DNA of 64,000 nt from Crossiella cryophila (GTDB taxonomy: Bacteria; Actinomycetota; Actinomycetes; Mycobacteriales; Pseudonocardiaceae): NCBI RefSeq assembly GCF_014204915.1, contig NZ_JACHMH010000001.1, forward strand, positions 3,617,001 through 3,681,000, given 5' to 3'. Of the stretch, positions 49,680-60,963 are shown piece after piece (within the stretch, counting starts at the first letter, position 1; the number at the start of each line of letters is the position of its first letter). Position numbers and translations under genes: made by a program. A model generated the notes under the pieces. The model was given only the letters and a program-made list of their open reading frames with translations. It was not told the origin of the DNA and made no database searches.

Positions 49680-50394
49680 GCCGCTCCTCCCCGAGCCGAC
49701 CAGACCTCGCCGAGGTAACCCGGCCGCGGAGCGCGAATGACGCAAACCGGTCCCGGGTCGCCCGAACGGCCCAGGAAGCACACCGGATCCAGTGGCGGAG
49801 CCAGCGCCCGCGCACACCGGCGGTCACCAGCGGCCAGCGAGCCGGAGCACGCCAGCTGACCCCACCCCGCACCGCCCCGGCCCGCCGCCCGCACTTCGGT
49901 ACCCCGGAGGTCCGGCGTTCCGAGCCCGTGGCAACCCCGCCCGACCCTGGTCCTCGGACCTCGCGTTGAGCGTGCGGCGCCCCGCCTGCCACTACCGGTG
50001 ACAGCCAGTCCCCATCCGGCGACGGCCCGTCCCCGCCCCGCCCGGCCGGTCCGGGGTGATCCCACTCTGTGGAACGGCAGCCGGATCGTCGTCAGCCCAA
50101 TTCCGCCCCTTTCTGCCCCGCCACCCGACCTGCCCCGGCCGTCGGTCGCGCTGAACTCGCGGCCCGGCCGACACCCGTCGTCAACCGCCGCCCGCCCCGC
50201 CGCCGGGCACCCGCCCACGCGCCGCCGACCGCCACCGCCGAGGCGGCGCTCGCACCTCGCGGCCGCCGCCGATGAGACCGCCCGACGCCCCGGGCAGGCC
50301 GGGATGAGCACCGGATCCGGTGACCGTGTCTCCGGTTGTTGACACCCCGCTGAAGTGCGACGATGCAGCTCCATCGGACGCCAAGGAGGCCGTC
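49680..50394. other. 715-bp region without a supported gene
   Basis: Several frames are open on both strands, but all translate to low-complexity Arg/Pro/Gly/Ala sequence without recognisable domains. Around 49888-49965 there is a degenerate copy of the last ~60 bp of the radical-SAM gene (HFGTPEVR is still readable). The last ~60 bp should hold the promoter of the glyoxalase-like gene. Confidence 0.5.
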
Positions 50395-50814
50395 GTGGGC
50401 ACTCGGCTCAACCCCTACATCAACTTTGGTGACCAGGCCAGGGCGGCCATGGAGTTCTACCGGGAGGTCTTCGGCGGCACCTTGACCTTCTCCACCTTCG
50501 GTGAGTACGGCATGGAGGCCAGCCCGGAGGCGGACAAGATCATGCACAGCCAGTTGGAGAGTCCGGGCGGGTTGGTCCTGATGGGGGCGGACACCCCGGC
50601 CGGGATGCCGCCGCACCAGGTCGGCGACAACGTCTCGGTGTGCCTCAGTGGGGAGGACGTCGAGGAGCTGAGCAGCTACTTCGCTAAACTGGCCGTGGAC
50701 GGCACTGTCGGCGTCCCATTGGAGAAACAGGTCTGGGGCGACCACTTCGGCATGGTGACCGACCGGTTCGGCATCAACTGGATGGTCAACATCGCCGGAA
50801 CCTCAAGTCGCTGA
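50395..50814 (+). CDS. VOC/glyoxalase-superfamily protein (PhnB-like)
   Basis: 139 residues from a GTG at 50395, which has AAGGAGG upstream; the open frame to 50320 is not needed. The PhnB/3-demethylubiquinone methyltransferase-like pattern is clear: RLNPYINFGDQARAAMEFYREVFGGTLTFSTFGEYGM, HSQLESPGGLVLMGAD, and VPLEKQVWGDHFGMVTDRFGINWMVNI. These proteins have the paired beta-alpha-beta-beta-beta fold and mostly unknown substrates. Transcribed towards metH, but with its own leader; a riboswitch separates them. Confidence 0.88.
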   Translation: MGTRLNPYINFGDQARAAMEFYREVFGGTLTFSTFGEYGMEASPEADKIMHSQLESPGGLVLMGADTPAGMPPHQVGDNVSVCLSGEDVEELSSYFAKLAVDGTVGVPLEKQVWGDHFGMVTDRFGINWMVNIAGTSSR

Positions 50815-50860
50815 ATCGAAGACCACGGCGCCGGGAGATGTTCGGTACCCTCCGTACCAA

Positions 50861-50946
50861 GGTCGAGAGGCGCTGCAACGGGTTCCGGCCCGCCACGCTC
50901 GACCGGGTGTGACGAACAAGGGCGCCTCCCAGACTCAGTCGGGAGG
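50861..50946 (+). promoter_or_regulatory. SAH riboswitch with SD-sequestering expression platform
   Basis: P1 is GGTCGAG (50861-50867) with CTCGACC (50898-50904). The conserved core AGGCGCTGCAAC follows P1, then hairpin CGGG/CCCG (50879-50892). A pseudoknot AGGCGC (50868-50873) pairs with GCGCCT (50922-50927). CCTCCC (50925-50930) can instead pair with GGGAGG (50941-50946), the metH ribosome-binding site. The two pairings share 50925-50927 and are exclusive, so SAH binding should free the ribosome-binding site. SAH riboswitches commonly precede metH and SAH-recycling genes. Confidence 0.85.
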
Positions 50947-50954
50947 TGCATTCG

Positions 50955-54575
<3,621 letters not shown>

Positions 54576-54579
54576 TCCC

Positions 54580-54611
54580 GGTGGGGCCGAGCCACCCGGC
54601 CCGGCCCCACC
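54580..54611. terminator. Bidirectional stem-loop terminator
   Basis: GGTGGGGCC (54580-54588) pairs perfectly with GGCCCCACC (54603-54611), in the 37-bp gap between the convergent metH and second RNase H genes. Confidence 0.65.
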
Positions 54612-54612
54612 C

Positions 54613-55305
54613 TCAGCACGAGAACAGGTCGACAGCAACGGACACCTCCCCCTGGTGCGACTTGCACCGGCGACCGGCGGTCGCGGCCCCACACCGCTTG
54701 CCGTTCGACCCCACCGCGCCACACTGCAACGCGGGATCGTGCACGTGGCACAACCCGGTGGCACCGGGCACGATCGGACACGGCCGCCTGGCCCGGGTGA
54801 GCGCCTGACATTGTTGCCCCGCAACGGGTTCGCGCCGTGGTGGCCGGGTCGGTGGCGAGCCAAGCACCTCCCGCACCCCGCGACTGGCCAGCCGGTCGGC
54901 CCGCTCGTTGTCCGGGTGCCCCGAGTGCCCTTTGACCCAGTGCCAGACGGCTTGGTGCGGCGCGAGCGCGGTGTCCAGCTGCTGCCACAGATCGATGTTC
55001 TTCACCGGCTGCCTGGTCCTGGTCAGCCAGCCGTTGGCCTTCCACCTGGGCAGCCAGGACAGGACGCCGTCACGCACGTAGGTGCTGTCGGTGTAGATGC
55101 GCAGTGTGGCGGGCCGGGTCAGCACCCGCAGGGCCTGGATGGGCGCCATCAGCTCCATCCGGTTGTTCGTGGTCGGCCCGGGATCGCCGCCGTGCAGATC
55201 CCGTTCCCTCGGCCCACAACGCAGCACCGCACCCCAGCCACCAGGGCCGGGATTCCCACTGCACGCGCCGTCGGTGTAGATCTCGATGACCTGTTCGGAG
55301 TTCAT
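54613..55305 (-). CDS. rnhA: Ribonuclease HI with C-terminal duplicated Cys/His (zinc-finger-like) extension
   Basis: 230 residues. Residues 1-150 are a complete RNase [59 protein letters not shown]. Residues about 165-225 add two repeats of C-x9-C-x8/9-C-x2-H ([24 protein letters not shown] and [23 protein letters not shown]), likely zinc-binding. I recall similar Cys/His units in DUF5763-type proteins. Such an extension could bring the enzyme to a nucleic acid or partner. It is paralogous to the RNase HI at 38982, which lacks the tail. Confidence 0.9.
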   Translation of the reverse strand: MNSEQVIEIYTDGACSGNPGPGGWGAVLRCGPRERDLHGGDPGPTTNNRMELMAPIQALRVLTRPATLRIYTDSTYVRDGVLSWLPRWKANGWLTRTRQPVKNIDLWQQLDTALAPHQAVWHWVKGHSGHPDNERADRLASRGVREVLGSPPTRPPRREPVAGQQCQALTRARRPCPIVPGATGLCHVHDPALQCGAVGSNGKRCGAATAGRRCKSHQGEVSVAVDLFSC

Positions 55306-55378
55306 GCGACGAAGCTATGACCACGCTGCCGACGTGTTCGCACAGCGAAACTTCGTTCGCTGGCGAGGTGGGCGGCGG

Positions 55379-55792
55379 CTATTTCGGGGCGGCGTGCCCG
55401 AGGGTGAGCACCACGGATCCCTCGCCTGCCGACACCAGCGTCACCCAGGTCTGCACCGTGTCCTCGAACCCCGCGGCCGCACTCTGGCCCGGCTTGAGCA
55501 ACGTCAACGTGAACGCCCCACCCCTGCTCGCCGAGAGCCTGCATTCGACGCCCTCCGGGCCGAGCTTGGTCACGACGAACTCGGTCAGCGGCATCGCCTT
55601 GGCGTCGAGGGGGAAGGCGGTGTCCTTGGTGACGGTGATGGTGCAGTCGCCGTCGAAGCAGTCGGCGACGTCGGTGCTGGGGGCGGGGGTGGTGCTGGTC
55701 GGGGCTGCGGAGGAGGGGGTGGTGACCGGGGTGGGGGTGGTCGCGCAGGCGCCGAGGAGGAGCAGGGCGGGCCAGGTCAGGTGACGGCGCAT
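55379..55792 (-). CDS. Small lipoprotein
   Basis: 137 residues. Signal sequence MRRHLTWPALLLLGACATTP with lipobox LGAC, then a Thr/Ser/Pro linker and a beta-rich domain of about 95 residues (DCFDGDCTITVTKDTAFPLDAKAMPLTEFVVTKLGPEGVECRLSASRGGAFTLTLL). Three Cys remain in the mature domain outside the lipid anchor. The family is not recognised; it is likely a surface-anchored binding protein. It follows a small membrane-protein gene in the same direction with a 45-bp gap. Confidence 0.75.
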   Translation of the reverse strand: MRRHLTWPALLLLGACATTPTPVTTPSSAAPTSTTPAPSTDVADCFDGDCTITVTKDTAFPLDAKAMPLTEFVVTKLGPEGVECRLSASRGGAFTLTLLKPGQSAAAGFEDTVQTWVTLVSAGEGSVVLTLGHAAPK

Positions 55793-55837
55793 GTGCGGAG
55801 GATAGGAGGGGAGCCAGGGGATCCTTCCCAGCCGGAC

Positions 55838-56248
55838 TCACCTCTTGACGATGAGGGTGATCACCGCGGCGATGGCCGAGGTGAAGCTGCCCACCGCACC
55901 GATCGCCGCGGCCTGGGCTCCCACGGTCGAGAATGATCGTCGGCCCAGCTCCGCCCATCGCTGCCGCCGGAAGATCATCTTGATCTTCTCCCACTTGTGC
56001 TTCCGGATCCAGCACCCGATGAGCAGCCCGTACGCGTTGTTGCTGCACGGTTTCCCGTTGGTCGAGTTGGGCGCCAGGCACCACATCGGTGCGGCGAACA
56101 ACATGTACAGCAGGGCGAGTCCGGACAAGCCGAGAATCAGCACGAAGTTGAGGTCGCCGCTGAGCCACAGGTATCCGGCCACCGCCAGGATCAAGTACCC
56201 CCAGAAGCGCCAGAGCGCTTTCTTGGTCCGGCTTTTCATTCTCCCCAT
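55838..56248 (-). CDS. Small membrane protein, unknown function
   Basis: 136 residues with two hydrophobic helices near the N-terminus (FWGYLILAVAGYLWL and FVLILGLSGLALLYMLFAA), a Cys-containing loop (MWCLAPNSTNGKPCSNNAYGLLIGCWIRKHKWEKIKMIF) and a C-terminal helix (AAAIGAVGSFTSAIAAVITLIVKR). The loop resembles small actinobacterial proteins with C-x(n)-NxxG-x-CxNxxxGxLxxCxxRxHK (inference from memory). The start is ATG 56248 or 56239. Confidence 0.65.
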   Translation of the reverse strand: MGRMKSRTKKALWRFWGYLILAVAGYLWLSGDLNFVLILGLSGLALLYMLFAAPMWCLAPNSTNGKPCSNNAYGLLIGCWIRKHKWEKIKMIFRRQRWAELGRRSFSTVGAQAAAIGAVGSFTSAIAAVITLIVKR

Positions 56249-56452
56249 TGGGTCGAAGCTAGCCGGGGCGCCGGTGTGGAAGTACGTCCGATCGGGTTTG
56301 TCCGGTGCTCATCCGTGTGGCCGTCGGGCGGCTTTCGCACCAATGGTCCCAATGGACACAGTGGTCACACCGGCTCGGGTCGACGCGGCACTGATGAATC
56401 CGGGCGGAGCCGCTGCCAGGGCAAGGCGGCTCCGCCCGGGAAATTCAGTCGG

Positions 56453-57133
56453 TCACCAGCCGCGTTCGCGCCACTCCGGCACGCTCGCCCGCTCCGCCCC
56501 CAACGTCGAGTCATCCCCATGCCCCGGATAAAACCAAGTCTCATCCGGCAGATAATCGAACAACCGCTCCGACACATCACCGATCAGCGACTGGAAATTC
56601 TCCGGCGTGGTCGTCTTCCCCACCCCGCCGGGGAACAGCGAATCCCCGGTGAACAGGTGCGCGGTCCCCTCCGGGTCGCGGTACAGCAACGCGATCGACC
56701 CCGGGGTGTGGCCGCGGAGGTGGATCACTTCGAGTTCGCTGTCGCCGATCTGGACCGTGTCGCCGTGTTCCACCAGGAAGTCCGCCGGTACCGGGAGGGG
56801 TTCCGCGTCCAGGGGGTGGACCACTGTCTGGGCGCCGGTGGCGCCTGCGACGGCGCCAAGGGCCTGCCAGTGGTCTGGGTGTTGGTGGGTGGTGACGATG
56901 GTGCGGAGGCGGGGGCGGTCGGCGTCATGGCCCAGCAGGTCCATGAGGCGTTCCGAGTCGTTGGCGGCGTCGATCAGGAGGGCGTCGCCGGTGGCGCGGC
57001 ACACCAGGAGGTAGGCGTTGTTGTTCCACTCTCCGCCTACGGACAGTTTGGTGATCGTCAGGTGGGCCAGGGTGCGGCGGGCGGCTGGGCCGCCCGGCTC
57101 GACGTGGCCGGTGTAGTTCTCGATGACCTCCAC
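56453..57133 (-). CDS. MBL-fold metallo-hydrolase (glyoxalase II-like)
   Basis: 226 residues. The metal-binding signature is TTHQHPDHWQALG (HxHxDH), with HLRGHTPGSIAL (third His), FTGDSLFPGG (bridging Asp) and FYPGHGDDST (last His), so the binuclear metal site is complete. Such enzymes hydrolyse thioesters or lactones; a mycothiol-linked thioester is a reasonable guess in an actinomycete. GTG start. It is divergent from the acyltransferase gene with 148 bp between. Confidence 0.9.
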   Translation of the reverse strand: MEVIENYTGHVEPGGPAARRTLAHLTITKLSVGGEWNNNAYLLVCRATGDALLIDAANDSERLMDLLGHDADRPRLRTIVTTHQHPDHWQALGAVAGATGAQTVVHPLDAEPLPVPADFLVEHGDTVQIGDSELEVIHLRGHTPGSIALLYRDPEGTAHLFTGDSLFPGGVGKTTTPENFQSLIGDVSERLFDYLPDETWFYPGHGDDSTLGAERASVPEWRERGW

Positions 57134-57281
57134 GGGAGCAACCGTAGTACCCGTTGCGGAAAGCTATCGAGCGGTGCCGTTTTTTGTGGGCATTCGGGGG
57201 TTGGCTGCCTCTTCAGGTCACGCTCAGCAACGGGGCTTAGGGTTGGGCTGCAAACGATCACCAGACCTCCCAGACCCCTCT

Positions 57282-58520
57282 GTGAGCGACGTGCCGAACT
57301 CCTCCATCGCAGCCGCGACAACAGCGTCCGCGACACCGACGGCGCCGCCCAAAGCGGCCAAGGCCCGTCATGTCAGCTGGGACCTCATCCGGGTCCTCGC
57401 CGTGACGGCGGTCCTGTTACAGCACGCCACCAATCTCGGGCCGCACGACCACCCCGAGCTGGGTGGCATGCCGTTCCGGTTCGGCATCCAGGTCGGGGCG
57501 AACAGTCTGCTGGTGATTTCCGCCTACTTCACCGCGCGGACCTTGGCGCGTGGGCGTTCCGGCCGTTTTGTCTGGCACAAGCTGGCCCGGCTGATCCCCG
57601 CCTACTGGATCGCCGCCACCATCACCTACCTGCTGCGCACCAACATCGCGCCCGCGGACTGGACCGGCGGCCTGGACTGGCACGACTACCTGGCCAACCT
57701 CTTCCTGCTGCAGGCGCGCATCCCGGACGCCGACTTCATCGACATCAGCTACTGGACCCTCCAGCTGCAGATGACCGCCTTCGTGGTGGCCGCGGTGCTG
57801 GCCGCCTGCTGGAAATGGTCCTATCGGGACCTTCGGGTGCTCTGCTGGGTGCTGGTGCTCGCGCCACTGCCGCTGAGCTGGCTGCGGGACCATTCGCACT
57901 CGCTGGACTGGTGGTTCGGCACGCTGCAGCTCAACCGCACCCACCTGTTCGCGGTCGGCCTGGCCATCTGGCTGTGGTCCCGCCGCCGGATCAGCCCGGT
58001 CCAGTTCGGACTGCTGCTCACCGCGGCCGCCGCGGCCCAGGAATGGCACCTCGGCGAACCGGGGGGAGCGGCCGCGCTGGCGGTCATGGTGGGGCTGATG
58101 GCGCTGGCCGCGCGGCGGCCGGTGTGGGACCTGCCGGTGCTGCGCTCACTCGGCCGCCCGCTGGCCTGGCTGGCCGGCATCTCCTTCGGCATGTACCTGG
58201 TCAACTACCAGGTCGGCTCGCTGATCTCGTTGGGGCTCAAGCGAATCGGCGTGGACTCCTGGTTCCGCCTGATCCTGGTGCTCGGTTCACTGGTGCTGCT
58301 CGGCTGGCTGCTCACCCGGCTGGTGGAGAAGCCGGTGTTCCGGCTCCTCACCACCAGCAGGGTGCGACGTCGCCGTCAGAGCCAGCGCGGCAGCTCCGGT
58401 ACGGTGCCGGACAACGCGGTGCCGTCGCCGCGACCGGTCAGCCAGGCCAGCATGGCCGGTGCGTCCCCGCGCACCACCGCCGCGGGCGAGTCCGATCCGT
58501 CCAGCGTCCAGACCCGCTGA
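57282..58520 (+). CDS. Acyltransferase 3 family membrane protein
   Basis: 412 residues from a GTG at 57282; there is no clear ribosome-binding site and a longer form is possible. Around ten helices. The N-terminal block VSWDLIRVLAVTAVLLQHATNLG is the acyltransferase-3 motif (R-x(n)-H), followed by LARLIPAYWIAATITYLL. Members O-acylate carbohydrates, peptidoglycan or antibiotics at the membrane. The last ~50 residues (RRRRQSQRGSSGTVPDNAV...) are polar and encoded within the convergent MDMPI gene: the two genes overlap by 145 bp, so the tail is probably a dispensable read-through. Confidence 0.85.
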   Translation: MSDVPNSSIAAATTASATPTAPPKAAKARHVSWDLIRVLAVTAVLLQHATNLGPHDHPELGGMPFRFGIQVGANSLLVISAYFTARTLARGRSGRFVWHKLARLIPAYWIAATITYLLRTNIAPADWTGGLDWHDYLANLFLLQARIPDADFIDISYWTLQLQMTAFVVAAVLAACWKWSYRDLRVLCWVLVLAPLPLSWLRDHSHSLDWWFGTLQLNRTHLFAVGLAIWLWSRRRISPVQFGLLLTAAAAAQEWHLGEPGGAAALAVMVGLMALAARRPVWDLPVLRSLGRPLAWLAGISFGMYLVNYQVGSLISLGLKRIGVDSWFRLILVLGSLVLLGWLLTRLVEKPVFRLLTTSRVRRRRQSQRGSSGTVPDNAVPSPRPVSQASMAGASPRTTAAGESDPSSVQTR

Positions 58521-59161
58521 CCACCCTCCGGCAGCTCGACCTCCAGCTGCAACGCGGGCGCGCCAGGCCGTTCCCCGTACACCGCCAGCGAACTGCCGAT
58601 CAGCTCGCCGAGCACCGCCGGGTCGATATCGGTGAACTCCAAGCCGATGTCCAGGTCCACCAGGTGCACCCACACCTCGCGCACCCTCAGCCACGGGATC
58701 TCGTGCGCCACGAACTGGGTGCCGGTGGTGTGCTGGATGTCCGCGGTCCAGGCCGTCTCGGACAGCGCCCGCGCCGCCGCGGCGAACCGCTCGCTGGCTG
58801 CCACCAGGTCTTCCTGGAGCAGCCGCAGCCTGCGGTTGGCGCCCTCCTCGATATCGGCGTCCCGGTCCGCGCGACTGGCGTACATCGGGTGCTCGACCCC
58901 GGTGCGGGCCCAGATCACCAGGTTCAGCAGGGCATCGGCGTTGCGGGCCAGGTGGGTCAGCAGGTGACCCCGGCTCCAGCCCGGTAATCCACTCGCGCCG
59001 CGTGCGCCCGCGTCATCCAGCTCGGTGACAGCTCGCAGCAGCCGCTCGTCCGCGTGTTCCAGCGCGTCCAGGGCGGTGCCGGCCCTGGCGGCGGCGTCGG
59101 CGGGACTGCGGCGCGGTGATGGCACGGAAACTCCCGAAAGCTGGCGTGCTAGTCCGGTCAT
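58376..59161 (-). CDS. Maleylpyruvate isomerase-family (mycothiol-dependent, DinB-like) protein
   Basis: 261 residues from the ATG at 59161, which has GGGGAGGGG upstream; the open frame to 59425 crosses the promoter region. The N-terminal DinB/MDMPI four-helix domain has LPGWSRGHLLTHLARNADALLNLVIWARTG (metal His) and WLRVREVWVHLVDLDIGLEF (second His pair region). The C-terminal SCP2-like MDMPI_C domain ends GDAPAMLAWLTGRGDGTALSG...LPRW. Members use mycothiol as cofactor, which supports an actinobacterial host. The true substrate is unknown. Confidence 0.9.
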   Translation of the reverse strand: MTGLARQLSGVSVPSPRRSPADAAARAGTALDALEHADERLLRAVTELDDAGARGASGLPGWSRGHLLTHLARNADALLNLVIWARTGVEHPMYASRADRDADIEEGANRRLRLLQEDLVAASERFAAAARALSETAWTADIQHTTGTQFVAHEIPWLRVREVWVHLVDLDIGLEFTDIDPAVLGELIGSSLAVYGERPGAPALQLEVELPEGGQRVWTLDGSDSPAAVVRGDAPAMLAWLTGRGDGTALSGTVPELPRWL

Positions 59162-59348
59162 GGCGCCCCTCCCCGACTCGGTAGGCGTGATCCGGTGTGC
59201 GGTGACGAAGTCCTTGATCCTAGGAGTCAAGGCTACTCGCCCGCTTCGGCCGAATGTGGTGCTCACATAGTGGAAATTGTGGCTTTCGAGCACCTCAAGG
59301 CGGTTTGATCTGCACGAGATGACCCACCCTGACCCGCTGGAGGCACCT

Positions 59349-60650
59349 GTGTCCACAACAGACACCCCGGCGGCGCCGAGCCCGGCCGACCGCCGCAAGG
59401 GCCTGGTCGCCGCGGCGATCGGCAACGGCCTGGAGTGGTTCGACTGGAACGCCTACGCGATCTTCGCGGTGTTCTTCGCGCCCCAGTTCTTCCCCAAGGA
59501 CGACCCGACCGCCGGCACCCTCAGCACCCTGCTGATCTTCGCCGTCGGCTTCTTCTTCCGCCCGCTCGGCGGCGCCCTGCTGGCCGCCTTCACCGACCGG
59601 CACGGCCGCCGCGCCGGACTCAGCCTCTCGGTGATCCTGATGGCCGGCGGCAGCCTGCTGATCGCGGTCTCGCCGACCTACGAACAGGCCGGCCTGCTCG
59701 CGCCGATCCTGCTGCTGCTGGCCCGGATCGCCCAGGGCCTGTCCACCGGCGGCGAGTTCGCCTCCTCCTCGACCTACCTGGCCGAACTGGCCCCGCCGGG
59801 ACGCCGCGGCTTCTACGGCAGCTTCATCTACGTCAGCACCACCCTGGGCACCATCGCCGCCACCCTGCTGCTGACCCTGCTCAGCGCCACCCTCGGCCGC
59901 GAGGAGCTGTCCGCCTGGGCCTGGCGGATCCCGTTCGCGATCGGCGCGCTGCTCGGGCTGTACGGCCTCTACCTGCGCCGCGCGCTGGAGGAGACCGAGG
60001 CGTTCCTGCTCGGCAAGGAGCGCAGGGTGGCCCGGCCGACGCTGGAGGTGCTGCGCCGCCACCCCGGCGCCGCGCTGCGCGTGGTCGGCTTCACCGCGGG
60101 CGCGACCGCCGCGTACTACACCTTCGCCGTCTACCTGCCGACCTACGCGCAGAAGGCACACGGCATGGCGCCCACCGGCGCGCAGTGGGCCTCGGTGGCC
60201 GCCCAGGTGCTGATGGTGCTGATCCTGCCCCTGTTGGGTTCGCTTTCCGACCGGATCGGGCGAAAGCCGCTGTTGATCGTGTTCGCCGCGGGCTTCCTGC
60301 TGCTGGTCGTGCCGTTGTTCGGGCTCATCTCCAGTGCGCCGCTGTCACTCTTCCTGGTGATGTCCGGTGGCCTGCTGCTGTTCGCCTGTTACGGAGCGGT
60401 GGCGCCGGTGGCGATGGCCGAGCTGTTCCCCACCGAGGTCCGCTCGGCCGGCCTCGGCCTGCCGTACTCGCTGACCGTGGCGTTGTTCGGCGGCACCGCG
60501 CCCTACGTCGTCGAACAGCTGACCGCGGCCGGTTCCGGCGCCCTGTACCCTTGGTACATCGCAGCGTTGTGCCTGGTCAGCCTGGTGGTCTACCTGACAT
60601 CGAAGGAGACCAGGGACGTGAGCCTGGCCCGTGCCGGAGCCGCCACCTAA
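59349..60650 (+). CDS. MFS transporter, metabolite:H+ symporter (MHS) family
   Basis: 433 residues from a GTG at 59349 with GGAGG 6 nt upstream; an ATG at 59319 and the open frame to 59277 lack such a site. Twelve helices. The MHS family motifs are IGNGLEWFDWNAYAIFAVFFAPQFFP in helix 1, FRPLGGALLAAFTDRHGRRAGL, and QGLSTGGEFASSSTYLAELAPPGRRGFYGSF. Relatives import citrate, alpha-ketoglutarate, proline/betaine or shikimate with protons; the exact substrate cannot be chosen. It is monocistronic and followed by an inverted repeat. Confidence 0.92.
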   Translation: MSTTDTPAAPSPADRRKGLVAAAIGNGLEWFDWNAYAIFAVFFAPQFFPKDDPTAGTLSTLLIFAVGFFFRPLGGALLAAFTDRHGRRAGLSLSVILMAGGSLLIAVSPTYEQAGLLAPILLLLARIAQGLSTGGEFASSSTYLAELAPPGRRGFYGSFIYVSTTLGTIAATLLLTLLSATLGREELSAWAWRIPFAIGALLGLYGLYLRRALEETEAFLLGKERRVARPTLEVLRRHPGAALRVVGFTAGATAAYYTFAVYLPTYAQKAHGMAPTGAQWASVAAQVLMVLILPLLGSLSDRIGRKPLLIVFAAGFLLLVVPLFGLISSAPLSLFLVMSGGLLLFACYGAVAPVAMAELFPTEVRSAGLGLPYSLTVALFGGTAPYVVEQLTAAGSGALYPWYIAALCLVSLVVYLTSKETRDVSLARAGAAT

Positions 60651-60652
60651 GA

Positions 60653-60676
60653 TCGTTCGAACACCTGTTTGAACGA
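60653..60676 (+). terminator. Inverted repeat after the MHS transporter gene
   Basis: TCGTTCGAACA (60653-60663) pairs with TGTTTGAACGA (60666-60676), 10 of 11, starting 3 bp after the stop codon. It lacks a T-tract, so it could also be an operator. Confidence 0.5.
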
Positions 60677-60963
60677 CCAGGATGGTGAGGTTTCCCTGAA
60701 ATGGGGAAATCACACCAAATAGGTTACCGGACGGATGCTGGTAGCGGGCAGGCGCGCGGCACTGCCTGTGGCGGATTCCGCACCTGCTGGTAGAGGTCGT
60801 GTGTGCGTGGCTGGCCGTGTCACCGCCGGTTCACAAGCCTCACAAAGTTCGGACGTGCTCTGACTGGCTCGTAGCCGCCGGTTGACCACGGGTGCAGTTC
60901 CGAACCTGTTGTGCGGGCCGACACGCGGTGAGGTTCCGAACTGCTGAACTGGATGTCGTGGTC
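60677..60963. other. Gene-free region at the trailer end of the CRISPR array
   Basis: 287 bp with no supported ORF. It contains GGTTCCGAACTGCTGAACTGG and GCAGTTCCGAACCTGTTG, partly repeated TTCCGAAC words (60895-60950), but no CRISPR repeat is recognisable upstream of 60964. It is probably the decayed trailer of the array. Confidence 0.45.

Noticed and set aside
49586-50374. ORFs in the 49.7-50.4 kb gap
   Set aside because: All are Arg/Pro/Gly/Ala low-complexity translations without start signals or recognisable domains.
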